Shown piece after piece: positions 1 to 8,215 of a stretch of DNA of 12,741 nt; position 1 is the stretch's first letter; every line of letters starts with the position of its first letter. Under the pieces are notes generated by a model. The model was not told the origin of the DNA, ran no database searches, and saw only the letters and a list, made by a program, of their open reading frames with translations. Both the position numbers and the translations under genes were made by a program. Source of the stretch: Oscillospiraceae bacterium (GTDB lineage: Bacteria; Bacillota; Clostridia; Oscillospirales; Ruminococcaceae); assembly GCA_900752625.1 (NCBI GenBank), contig CAADWC010000201.1:1-12741 (forward strand), written 5' to 3'.

Positions 1-18
1 AGGTCAGACAAGTCCGCT

Positions 19-165
19 ATGAATACTGTAACACAAATTACCCGTCGCCGTCAAGCAATTGTGGAATATTCTTTGAAAAACGGCGTAACCGCAGAGGTTT
101 TCAGATGCAGCGTAAACTGATGGCTTATCTGAACCGGAAAAGAAAATATTACGGAGCGGTATGAT
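19..165 (+). pseudogene. Decayed N-terminus of an IS transposase (IS481/IS3-like helix-turn-helix part)
   Basis: An open frame from ATG 19 gives 33 residues beginning MNTVTQITRRRQAIVEYSLK before TGA at 118-120. The same frame then reads WLI, a second TGA at 130-132, and a stretch ending in ERYD at about 165. Gut clostridial IS transposases often start with MNxVTQ, a basic RxRQ segment, YxxKxGVT, and later a Y-I-Y-x-W ... RWD/RYD helix-turn-helix. This frame follows that order but is broken by two stops and then loses similarity. No DDE catalytic domain follows. The family call is from memory of the motif, not from a search. The piece continues to or beyond the left window edge only as upstream untranslated sequence. 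Confidence 0.45.
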
Positions 166-233
166 CCATTATATGCGCATAAAAGTTCTGCAATGTATCT
201 TTATAGGACTGCGCTTTTTCAATAATATTTGTT

Positions 234-1319
234 TTATTTCCAGATAGAGTCGCCCATTTTTGATATGTATGCCGTTAACTCCTCGGCCATTTCATACTGC
301 TCCGAAAGTCTCGGATGTCCGGGAGTAGCTTTTCTGGAGCGAGTGAACATCAAATGCGAGATCTTTGCGTCTCCCTCGTCATTAAGCTCCCGGGCTATTT
401 CGTCAACAGCCTTATCCCACTCCGGATCGTGCATAAGAACCGTAAGCAGCAATATAAACTGTGAATCCGGATATTTAGTTCTCAGGTCCCGGATAATCTC
501 CTTATATCTGCCTTTCCATTTTTCCCTGAACAGCGGATCACTTATATCAGGATCGCCGTCATGCTCGTTATGCTGATCGTTCTGACCTACGGCGAAAATC
601 ACAACGTGGGGGATATAGCTGGAAAAATCCCAGTCCGAATACCCTCCCTCAGCCTCGGGGAAGTAGCAGACTTTGTTATAGGCCGTTTCCATTCCTATGT
701 GGTCGGGTGCATGATAATAACCTGTTCCGTCAAAAATCGCAATTCCGCCCTGAGCTATGTTGTTTATCTCAGCACCGAGATTTCTTGCGGTTATCATGGA
801 ATAGGAATGCCAAGCGTTGTCCCACTGCCCCTCGTTATTCTCCGGATCGCATTTGGCGGTATACTCGGTCGCTTCGCATACGGCTCCTGCCGAAACGGAG
901 TCGCCGTAGCATTCTATTCTCCTGTCAGGTCTCGGCACAGCAGGAAGTATCTCAGCATTTTTATCTACCGCAAAACCAAAAAAGTCGAAATAATGAGTTG
1001 CATCCTGGCGTTTGAACAGCGTTACACTGTGCCTTCCGTATTCGAGCCCCTCTGCAAGAGTAAGTTCAAACTTTTCATAATTGACGTCAAAGTTGACTTT
1101 ATACTCTCTGCCGTCAACGATCACTCCCAGTTCCATAATATTGTAAAACCTGTGATTAAAAATGATGGCGGAAATTCTTGTGCCCACAAAATTAAGAGTT
1201 ATAGACGTTCCGGCAAAAACGATCTTCGGGGCGGACTTATTCTCCCACCCGATTCTTCCCATATAGGATATTCTTTTGTCGTCAGCCGGGATAAATTTAA
1301 GATTTTCAAGTGATTTCAT
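234..1319 (-). CDS. CE2-type SGNH/GDSL acetyl esterase
   Basis: This 361-residue protein is probably an acetyl esterase removing O-acetyl groups from xylan, mannan or similar glycans or oligosaccharides. Residues about 25-120 form a beta-rich domain (VDG at 68-70, RHSVTLFKR at 96-104, FFGFAVD at 113-119) like the N-terminal jelly roll of carbohydrate esterase family 2. Residues about 134-355 are the SGNH domain: nucleophile Ser141 in GDSVSAG, block II Gly near 191 in AQGG, block III GQND at 245-248, and His335 in TPGHPRLSEQ. The residue three before His335 is Thr332 rather than Asp, so the triad acid may be missing, as described for some CE2 enzymes that work with a dyad. There is no signal peptide, so it probably acts in the cytoplasm on imported oligosaccharides. 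ATG 1319 is the first start after an in-frame TGA upstream, but its ribosome site is weak. It is divergent from the lipoprotein esterase at 1645. No terminator is visible after the stop. Confidence 0.8.
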   Translation of the reverse strand: MKSLENLKFIPADDKRISYMGRIGWENKSAPKIVFAGTSITLNFVGTRISAIIFNHRFYNIMELGVIVDGREYKVNFDVNYEKFELTLAEGLEYGRHSVTLFKRQDATHYFDFFGFAVDKNAEILPAVPRPDRRIECYGDSVSAGAVCEATEYTAKCDPENNEGQWDNAWHSYSMITARNLGAEINNIAQGGIAIFDGTGYYHAPDHIGMETAYNKVCYFPEAEGGYSDWDFSSYIPHVVIFAVGQNDQHNEHDGDPDISDPLFREKWKGRYKEIIRDLRTKYPDSQFILLLTVLMHDPEWDKAVDEIARELNDEGDAKISHLMFTRSRKATPGHPRLSEQYEMAEELTAYISKMGDSIWK

Positions 1320-1460
1320 AATGATTTGCTCGCGCCTGATTCAGCAAGCGCTTCCTCCGTTAAATTTCCGGGATATCTTAAAGCGATACGGTACAAGGAT
1401 TGAGCGGTACCGCCTTAAAACTATACGCCGTTTGCGTCAATCGGGACGCTGTTATTTTTT

Positions 1461-1489
1461 ATTTTAACCTTTGTACACTATGTTGTCAA
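1461..1489 (-). promoter_or_regulatory. Sigma-A promoter of the CE2 esterase
   Basis: On the minus strand, TTGACA (1484-1489, 6/6 match) is followed by a 17-bp spacer and TAAAAT (1461-1466, 5/6 match). Transcription would begin near 1454, leaving a leader of about 135 nt before ATG 1319. Confidence 0.75.
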
Positions 1490-1492
1490 GAA

Positions 1493-1507
1493 TAGTAATC
1501 GTTTTCA
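1493..1507 (-). promoter_or_regulatory. Candidate CcpA cre site or other LacI-family operator
   Basis: The minus strand reads TGAAAACGATTACTA, which fits the cre consensus TGWAANCGNTNNCWW at every defined position. It ends 3 bp upstream of the -35 box of the CE2 esterase promoter and lies about 43 bp upstream of the -35 of the divergent lipoprotein gene. CcpA sites just upstream of a -35 can activate, and sites between divergent promoters can affect both. Another LacI-family regulator could use the same shape. The regulator itself is not in the window. Confidence 0.5.
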
Positions 1508-1539
1508 CAAAAAAGTTCACGTAAAATACAGATTTTTTG

Positions 1540-1554
1540 TGCAAACCGCTTGCA
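1540..1554 (+). promoter_or_regulatory. Palindromic operator candidate over the lipoprotein gene -35
   Basis: TGCAAACCGCTTGCA has TGCAA/TTGCA arms around a CG-containing centre, the form of many LacI-family operators. Its right arm overlaps the -35 box (1550-1555) of the plus-strand promoter, where a bound repressor would block RNA polymerase. The cognate regulator is unknown. Confidence 0.4.
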
Positions 1555-1578
1555 AATCCGACTTTAATGATGTATAAT
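1550..1578 (+). promoter_or_regulatory. Sigma-A promoter of the lipoprotein esterase
   Basis: TTGCAA (1550-1555) is followed by a 17-bp spacer and a perfect TATAAT (1573-1578). Transcription would begin near 1585, about 60 nt before ATG 1645. This rules out the in-frame ATG at 1537, which lies upstream of the promoter. Confidence 0.75.
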
Positions 1579-1644
1579 AATTTTGCTGAAAAAAATTATT
1601 ATAGGCGCGGAAAACGCCTTAAAGTAAAGAAAGGAAAAACCGCT

Positions 1645-2943
1645 ATGAAAAAAAAGCTTGCATTTACACTTGCATTAATGATGACCGCAATGTCCTTTTC
1701 CGGATGCGGCGGCTCGGATTCAAGCTCAAAAACCGAAGAAAGCAGTGCGTCCGCTCAGTCGCAGGCGTCTGAAAGCGCTGCGGATTCCAGCTCGGACAAT
1801 TCTACAGCAGAGCTTAAAGCACCCGTAAACGACGGAGCCATCGACGTTTCTCAGGGCTGTACGGAAAATATGCTTATCCGTTCGGTTCTCAATGAGGGCG
1901 ATACCTCAAGACTTGCCGCAAAGCTGAAATATGCTAAGGACAATCCCAAGGAAACCACAAAGGTCACCTTCCTGGGCGACTCTATCACTGCCGGTTCGTC
2001 GGCATCGTCCTCTTCAAATCAGTATGTTAACCAGTTCAAAACCTGGTGGGAGGAGAACGTAAGCTACTATGTTGACGTCACAAACGCCGGAATAGGCGCA
2101 ACTGATTCATACCTCGGCGTTCACAGAGTCCAGAAGGACGTTCTGGATGCTCAGCCTGACATTATTTTTATCGAATTTATCAACGACGTTGACAACGATT
2201 TTTACAAGGCTACCATAGACAGCCTTATCAGAAAGTGCCTGTCTGCGGAAAACAATCCTGCCGTTGTGCTTGTCGAAATGACTATGGAGGACGGAACCTG
2301 TCCTCAGAATGTACACTCTGAGATCGGTCTTGCTTACAACATTCCTATAATATCTTATCACGATGCGATTCTTCCTGAGGTCGAAGCCGGTAATATTGCA
2401 TGGACAGATATTTCTCCAGACAATATTCACCCCAACGACCAGGGACATGTAATGCTGGGACAGATGCTTACAAACTTTGCTTCAAAAGTATTGGAAACCG
2501 CAGATTCCGCCGAGGAGCCCGCAGCGTTTGACGCAGAATCTCCTACAGGCGACAAATACGCCAACGCTTCTATAGCAGACAAAACGACTGCCGACACGGT
2601 AACCGTAACCGACGAAGGATCGTTTACAGAGGCTTCCTCTCCGTGGAATTTTGCAAACGGCTGGGCGACCAATTCGGGCGGTTCCATTACATTTGAAATG
2701 GAATTCAAGAATCTCGGCATACTCTATTACAAAACTGTTGACGGAAATACAGGCAGTGTAACCGTTAATATTGACGGTGAGGACGTAGCAAGCGTGGACG
2801 GAGACTTTACAGGCGGCTGGGGCGACTATGCCACAAACAGCGAGCTTTACACATCCGACGAATCTGCTAAGCATACCGTTACCGTTACCGTTAACGAGGG
2901 TGACGCTCAGAACTTCGAGGTTCTCGGATGGCTTATTTCATAA
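1645..2943 (+). CDS. Lipoprotein SGNH hydrolase (probable surface acetyl esterase) with C-terminal beta-sandwich
   Basis: This 432-residue protein starts at ATG 1645, behind AGAAAGG at 1628-1634. The frame stays open back to 1537, but that start precedes the promoter. Residues 1-20 are a lipoprotein signal with lipobox F-S-G-C, so Cys21 should be lipidated and the enzyme anchored outside the cell. Residues about 24-56 are a Ser/Ala/Glu-rich linker. The SGNH domain spans about 105-285: nucleophile Ser113 in LGDSITAG, block II NAG 147-149, block III FIND 178-181 (usually GxND), and Asp259/His262 in DNIHPND. Residues about 315-432 form a beta-rich domain (VNIDGED, KHTVTVTV, VLGWLIS) that may bind carbohydrate. 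The substrate is not determinable, but acetylated polysaccharide or oligosaccharide fits the context. It is divergent from the CE2 esterase, suggesting outside and inside steps of one glycan pathway. Confidence 0.8.
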   Translation: MKKKLAFTLALMMTAMSFSGCGGSDSSSKTEESSASAQSQASESAADSSSDNSTAELKAPVNDGAIDVSQGCTENMLIRSVLNEGDTSRLAAKLKYAKDNPKETTKVTFLGDSITAGSSASSSSNQYVNQFKTWWEENVSYYVDVTNAGIGATDSYLGVHRVQKDVLDAQPDIIFIEFINDVDNDFYKATIDSLIRKCLSAENNPAVVLVEMTMEDGTCPQNVHSEIGLAYNIPIISYHDAILPEVEAGNIAWTDISPDNIHPNDQGHVMLGQMLTNFASKVLETADSAEEPAAFDAESPTGDKYANASIADKTTADTVTVTDEGSFTEASSPWNFANGWATNSGGSITFEMEFKNLGILYYKTVDGNTGSVTVNIDGEDVASVDGDFTGGWGDYATNSELYTSDESAKHTVTVTVNEGDAQNFEVLGWLIS

Positions 2944-3099
2944 TCAAAAAGGAAAAAGCAGAGGATTAACTTTCAGACTGCCGGAAAGGCGGAGGGATCC
3001 GGATTTACGGATAAATGCGAAAATCTGAAGCGTTTGCTTTCGATCCTTAAAGGATATGAGATTAAAATGCGGCGGATGTTATCCTGCCGTAATACAAGC

Positions 3100-3131
3100 A
3101 CAGAGGGACGGATTAGCCGTCCCTCTGTTTT
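3100..3131 (+). terminator. Rho-independent terminator after the lipoprotein esterase
   Basis: ACAGAGGGACGG (3100-3111) pairs perfectly with CCGTCCCTCTGT (3117-3128) around the loop ATTAG, followed by a short T run. It lies about 155 nt after the stop. A smaller hairpin at 3071-3088 (GGC-GGAT with ATCC-T-GCC) precedes it. Confidence 0.7.
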
Positions 3132-3132
3132 C

Positions 3133-3157
3133 CCTGTCTTTACTTATAGAAGACAGG
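3133..3157 (+). other. Second hairpin between convergent genes
   Basis: CCTGTCTT (3133-3140) and AAGACAGG (3150-3157) form an 8-bp stem with a 9-nt loop, followed by CTCTTTATAT. It may be a back-up terminator. The T run is poor, so this is listed only as a hairpin. Confidence 0.4.
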
Positions 3158-3173
3158 CTCTTTATATATAAAA

Positions 3174-3211
3174 CAAGCGGACGAAACCAGGTGCACAGGT
3201 ACGTCCGCTTG
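3174..3211 (-). terminator. guaB terminator, probably bidirectional
   Basis: CAAGCGGACG (3174-3183) and CGTCCGCTTG (3202-3211) form a perfect 10-bp stem around an 18-nt loop that can fold further. On the minus strand it begins 13 nt after the guaB stop and is followed by TTTTATATATAA. On plus it is followed by AATTTTTATT, so it could also stop transcripts from the lipoprotein gene. Confidence 0.65.
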
Positions 3212-3224
3212 AATTTTTATTGAA

Positions 3225-4751
<1,527 letters not shown>

Positions 4752-4762
4752 TTATTCTTAAT

Positions 4763-4791
4763 AATATACACCATTTACCCGTAAAAGTCAA
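4763..4791 (-). promoter_or_regulatory. Sigma-A promoter of guaB
   Basis: On the minus strand, TTGACT (4786-4791) is followed by a 17-bp spacer and TATATT (4763-4768). The start would be near 4756, giving a leader of about 53 nt. Confidence 0.7.
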
Positions 4792-4861
4792 CCTGACGTA
4801 ATAAATAAATAATTAACTTTTTATTTCATCACAAAAACAGAAGATTTTTTCCTTTTATCAA

Positions 4862-4897
4862 AAAACCGTTCCCGGTATTTTCCGGAAACGGTTTTTA
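4862..4897 (-). terminator. Terminator of the DtxR-family regulator gene
   Basis: AAAAACCGTT-CCCGG (4862-4876) pairs with CCGG-AAACGGTTTTT (4883-4897) around the loop TATTTT, giving 15 positions with one C-A mismatch. The minus strand ends in a T run of six. It lies about 110 nt after the regulator stop. The symmetric A/T flanks make it potentially bidirectional. Confidence 0.7.
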
Positions 4898-5008
4898 AAA
4901 AGCAGCGTTTTATACGTCGTTCGGCAACAGCTGCCTGTGATTTAAAAAACTGCGTCAATACTGCATATACTGATATAAAATCCGCAGCTGAAAATGTTCG
5001 GCTTTTTA

Positions 5009-5386
5009 TCAGCCGTCAAGATAGGCGTCTACAAACACGTTAAGTTTTTCAAACGTTTCATGGCTGATAACATGTTCGATCTTGCAGGCGTCCGTATTGG
5101 TGTTTTCCTCGCTTACACCCAAAACGTCGCGCAAAAACCTGGCAATAAGCAGATGACGGTCGTAAACCTCTCTGGCTCTGAGGTAGCCTTGCTTAGTAAG
5201 CACAATCTGACCGTCAGGCTCTACAGTTATAAAACCGTTTTCTTTCAGAATCCCCATAGCTCTGCTTACGCTTGGCTTAGAATATCCAAGTTCTGCCGCA
5301 ATATCAATAGACCTGACGTAACCCGTTCTTTCCTGAAGAATAAGAATAGTTTCCAGATAATCCTCGCCGGATTCTCTTATCGCCAT
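5009..5386 (-). CDS. DtxR/MntR-family metal-dependent transcriptional regulator, short form
   Basis: This 125-residue protein is a winged-helix DNA-binding repressor of metal (Mn or Fe) uptake or homeostasis genes, by family. Residues about 1-65 are the winged helix (recognition region GYSKPSVSRAMGIL, 34-47). Residues about 66-122 are the metal-binding and dimerisation domain. By alignment from memory, ligand positions are Asp9 and Glu12 (as in MntR), His78, then Cys101, Glu104 and His105 in ACKIEH (Cys as in DtxR). The site therefore mixes both types, and the preferred metal cannot be told from sequence. There is no C-terminal SH3/FeoA-like domain. GAGGTG lies 10 nt before the ATG. It has its own promoter and terminator, and no metal transporter is adjacent, so its targets lie elsewhere or are itself. 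Confidence 0.88.
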   Translation of the reverse strand: MAIRESGEDYLETILILQERTGYVRSIDIAAELGYSKPSVSRAMGILKENGFITVEPDGQIVLTKQGYLRAREVYDRHLLIARFLRDVLGVSEENTNTDACKIEHVISHETFEKLNVFVDAYLDG

Positions 5387-5410
5387 AAATTAACCGCACC
5401 TCGCTTTCAC

Positions 5411-5465
5411 GGTCCGTATTCACAAGGACATTTTTCAGCAAAGCCAAAGTTTATGAATACAGACC
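5411..5465 (-). promoter_or_regulatory. Long hairpin in the leader of the DtxR-family gene
   Basis: On the minus strand, GGTCTGTATTCA (5454-5465) pairs with TGAATACGGACC (5411-5422) as 12 bp with one G-U, enclosing a 31-nt loop. It begins about 20 nt after the predicted transcript start and ends 24 nt before the ATG. There is no T run after it, so it is not an ordinary terminator. It may protect the mRNA or be a regulatory leader. It matches no riboswitch I recognise. Confidence 0.5.
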
Positions 5466-5494
5466 ATTATAGATTTCTCACATAAATTTAATAC

Positions 5495-5523
5495 ATTATA
5501 ACATATTATTGTGACATTTGCAA
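5495..5523 (-). promoter_or_regulatory. Sigma-A promoter of the DtxR-family gene
   Basis: On the minus strand, TTGCAA (5518-5523) is followed by a 17-bp spacer and a perfect TATAAT (5495-5500). It sits 25 bp beyond the methyltransferase stop. No terminator separates the two, so read-through from the upstream operon is possible. Confidence 0.75.
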
Positions 5524-5547
5524 CTAAAATTAAACACATTCAACTAA

Positions 5548-6222
5548 TTATTTTATTCCCATAAATCCTGCCTGCATATATGAAGTCCAGACCGTTTCGA
5601 CCTTACGGAAGCCGCAGTTATCAAGCAGAGCTATATGCTCTGCGGCAGTGACCGGGAAATATTCTGTTGAGAATCTTTCGATATGCTTGTCAGCTTCGCC
5701 GGGGCTTTTTCCCTTTTTCAACTGAAAATCCCTCCACATATCAAGAAAAAGCCTTTCGTTTGCAAAAGTCCTTGGTCTTATATTTTCAAAGAGTATAAAA
5801 ACTCCGTTTTCGTCCAGAGCATTGCGGCATCTTTTTAACGCCGACATTCTTTCATCGCGGGAAAAATAATGATTGACCATTACAGATGTCACGGCGTTAA
5901 AGCCGCCGGAATAATCCAGCTCAAGAGCCGAGCGTTTTATAAGTTCTGCATTATATCCCAGTGCGGAAAGCCTGTTTCGGGAGACTTCAAGCATGCCGTC
6001 AGATATATCGCACATTACAAGCCGTTCTATTTCAGCAGTCCCGTCCGAAAGCATCGCTTCCTCCAGAGCTCCCGTTCCGCAGCCGATGTCCAGCCAGCGA
6101 AGCGCGTCCTTATTAAAAGCTTTTAAGAGCGCAGTTATCTGAGAAAGCATTTCGTCGTAATATGGAACCGTCCGGCGAATTTTCAAGTCATATTCACATG
6201 GTGAAAAAGCATTGGAACTCAT
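5548..6222 (-). CDS. Class I SAM-dependent methyltransferase, substrate unknown
   Basis: This 224-residue cytosolic protein has a Rossmann-type SAM-binding fold. Motif I is LDIGCGTG at 44-51, the acidic residue that binds the SAM ribose is probably Asp72 in VMCDIS, and the motif IV region lies near VTSVMVNHYF at 111-120. The N-terminus (YDLKIRRTVPYYDEML) and C-terminus (CGFRK ... SYMQAGFMGIK) recall the CmoA-like group of small methyltransferases. That resemblance is too weak to name a substrate. GAAAGGA lies 6-7 nt before the ATG. It starts 26 nt after the aspS stop, so it is almost certainly co-transcribed with aspS. This placement suggests, but does not show, a translation- or tRNA-related role. 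Confidence 0.85.
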   Translation of the reverse strand: MSSNAFSPCEYDLKIRRTVPYYDEMLSQITALLKAFNKDALRWLDIGCGTGALEEAMLSDGTAEIERLVMCDISDGMLEVSRNRLSALGYNAELIKRSALELDYSGGFNAVTSVMVNHYFSRDERMSALKRCRNALDENGVFILFENIRPRTFANERLFLDMWRDFQLKKGKSPGEADKHIERFSTEYFPVTAAEHIALLDNCGFRKVETVWTSYMQAGFMGIK

Positions 6223-6248
6223 AATCAGTCCTTTCGTCAGACAGCTTT

Positions 6249-8033
6249 TTACTGCTCCTGTACGGTTGTTTTTATGTGCAGCTCTTCAAGCTGTCTCTCG
6301 TCAACCTCCGACGGGCAGGCGCTCATAAGCTCGCTGGCATTCTGAACCTTTGGAAAAGCTACAACGTCTCTGAGACTGTCCGCTTTGCACATTATCATTG
6401 CAAGACGGTCAAGACCTATTCCCATTCCGCCGTGAGGAGGAGCGGCATAGCGGTAAGCATCCACAAGAAAGCCGAACTTTGCCTCGATCTCTTCGTCGGT
6501 CATTCCCAGCGCCTCAAACATCTTCTGCTGAAGCTCAAAGTCGGTAATTCTCATAGAGCCGCTGGAAAGCTCGGTGCCGTTAAGCACAAGATCCCACGCC
6601 TTTGCTTTTACGTTTCCGGGATCGCTGTCAAGATATTCAATACATTCCTCCATAGGCATTGTAAACGGATGATGAGCGGCGATCCAGGTTTCGCTTTCCT
6701 CGTCGTACTCGAAGAAAGGCATTTCGGTTATCCATACGAAATTATACTTATCCTCGGGAATGATATCCATTCTCTTTGCGGCAATAAGTCTTATTGCGCC
6801 TAATGTCGGCAAAACTACCTTATTTTTGTCCGCGCAGATAAGCACAAGGTCGCCTTTTTCTGCGTCAACGGCAGAACATATCCTTTCGAGGTCTCCGTCG
6901 CCCAGAAACTTCTTGAAGGAACAGTTGGGCTCATCGGCCCAGCGGATATATGCAAGACCCTTTGCTCCTATTCCTTTGGCGTGCTCCACGAGCTTGTCTA
7001 TTTCCTTTCTCGTGTAGACGGCGGCGCCGTTTTTCACATTTATTGCACGAACCGAGCCGCCGTTTTCCAGAGCGGATTTGAATACGACAAAATCAATATT
7101 CTTAACTGCATCTGAAATATCGCAGATCTCCATACCGAAGCGGGTGTCCGGCTTATCCGAGCCGAAGCGGTTCATAGCTTCGGCAAAGGTTATTCTTTCA
7201 AGCGGCAGCCTGATCTCAACGCCCATAATCTCGCTGAAAAGTCTTGCTATATAGCCCTCGACGCAAGCCTGGATATCCTCGGCGTCAACAAAGGACATTT
7301 CAAGATCTACCTGAGTAAATTCAGGCTGTCTGTCCGCTCTCAGGTCCTCGTCCCGGAAGCAGCGTGCAAGCTGGATATAGCGGTCGTATCCGGAAATCAT
7401 CAGCAGCTGCTTATATATCTGTGGAGACTGGGGAAGAGCATAAAATTTTCCCGCATGAACTCTTGACGGAACAAGATAATCTCTGGCTCCCTCGGGAGTG
7501 GATTTCATCATCATAGGAGTTTCAATTTCAAGAAAGCCGTTTTCGTAGAAATATTCCCTCGTGACCTGAGCGATCTTATGTCGCTTTATCATATTTTCCT
7601 GCAATCTGGGATTCCTGAGGTCGAGATAGCGGTATTTCAGCTTGAGCTCTTCGTTTACCTTGTCGGAATTTGTGACCTCAAAGGGCGTGGTTTCCGCTCT
7701 CGAAAGTATTCTCAGATCCGTGACCATAATTTCGATCTCGCCTGTTTTCAGTTTTTTGTTTACGCTTTCACGCTTCTGAACACTGCCCTTTGCCATAAGA
7801 ACGTATTCGCTTTTAACCGTTTGCGCCTTTTCAAATACAGCCTTGTCGGTAGCGTCGTTAAACGCCAGCTGAACGATTCCCGTTCTGTCCCTGAGATTTA
7901 TAAAAATAAGGTTTCCCATATCTCTTACCCTGTCTGCAAAACCGCAGACCACGACTTCCTGCGGGTCGTTCGGCACTTGTGCACAATAATGTGTTCGTTT
8001 CAGACCTTTCATTGTATCAAGCTTCATTTTCAT
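6249..8033 (-). CDS. aspS: Aspartyl-tRNA synthetase
   Basis: AspS charges tRNA-Asp with aspartate (and tRNA-Asn in organisms with a non-discriminating enzyme, which cannot be decided here). The 594 residues match the usual bacterial length. The OB-fold anticodon domain is about 1-115. The class II core begins near 130 (YRYLDLRNPRLQ). Motif 2 includes FRDED 226-230, followed by RADRQPEFTQVD. The bacterial GAD insertion spans about 290-420. HHPFTMP is at 454-460, and motif 3 is GMGIGLDRL at 536-544. AAAGGA precedes two possible starts, ATG 8033 and the ATG two codons later; the second has the better spacing. It is the fifth cistron of the hisS operon, counting the doubtful microprotein, and should be under the T-box at 10621-10858. 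Confidence 0.97.
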   Translation of the reverse strand: MKMKLDTMKGLKRTHYCAQVPNDPQEVVVCGFADRVRDMGNLIFINLRDRTGIVQLAFNDATDKAVFEKAQTVKSEYVLMAKGSVQKRESVNKKLKTGEIEIMVTDLRILSRAETTPFEVTNSDKVNEELKLKYRYLDLRNPRLQENMIKRHKIAQVTREYFYENGFLEIETPMMMKSTPEGARDYLVPSRVHAGKFYALPQSPQIYKQLLMISGYDRYIQLARCFRDEDLRADRQPEFTQVDLEMSFVDAEDIQACVEGYIARLFSEIMGVEIRLPLERITFAEAMNRFGSDKPDTRFGMEICDISDAVKNIDFVVFKSALENGGSVRAINVKNGAAVYTRKEIDKLVEHAKGIGAKGLAYIRWADEPNCSFKKFLGDGDLERICSAVDAEKGDLVLICADKNKVVLPTLGAIRLIAAKRMDIIPEDKYNFVWITEMPFFEYDEESETWIAAHHPFTMPMEECIEYLDSDPGNVKAKAWDLVLNGTELSSGSMRITDFELQQKMFEALGMTDEEIEAKFGFLVDAYRYAAPPHGGMGIGLDRLAMIMCKADSLRDVVAFPKVQNASELMSACPSEVDERQLEELHIKTTVQEQ

Positions 8034-8071
8034 TACTTCCTTTGCATTTTATTTTTCTGTGGTTATATAAT

Positions 8072-8164
8072 TCAGCATTTTGAGCATACGCCGCCGTTTT
8101 TAAGAGGATCAAATTTATATCCGCAGGCTGCACATATAATTTTCATACCCTGACCGCATAACAT
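8072..8164 (-). CDS. Possible 30-residue zinc-knuckle microprotein
   Basis: This short frame lies in the 182-bp gap before aspS. Started at ATG 8164 it gives 30 residues; started at the internal ATG 8146 it gives 24. The sequence carries two knuckles, CAAC (Cys11, Cys14) followed by GYKFDP, and VCSKC at the very C-terminus (Cys27, Cys30), which is a complete C-x2-C ... C-x2-C zinc-ribbon or rubredoxin-like set. The ribosome site is weak (GAGAG about 10 nt before ATG 8164), and an in-frame TAA sits directly upstream. It could be a real microprotein, a fragment of a longer zinc-ribbon gene, or chance. The spacing of the cysteines argues against chance. Confidence 0.4.
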   Translation of the reverse strand: MLCGQGMKIICAACGYKFDPLKNGGVCSKC

Positions 8165-8215
8165 TTATTTTTTATCTCTCACATAAATACCTTCTATGGA
8201 TTTATACGAACGTGT

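Noticed and set aside
561..1313. A 250-codon open frame on plus opposite the CE2 esterase
   Set aside because: It is a shadow of a clearly coding minus-strand gene with conserved catalytic motifs, and has no ribosome site or family features.
1537..1644. A 36-codon N-terminal extension of the lipoprotein esterase
   Set aside because: It begins upstream of the promoter -10 box and lacks a ribosome site. The downstream ATG gives a proper lipoprotein signal.
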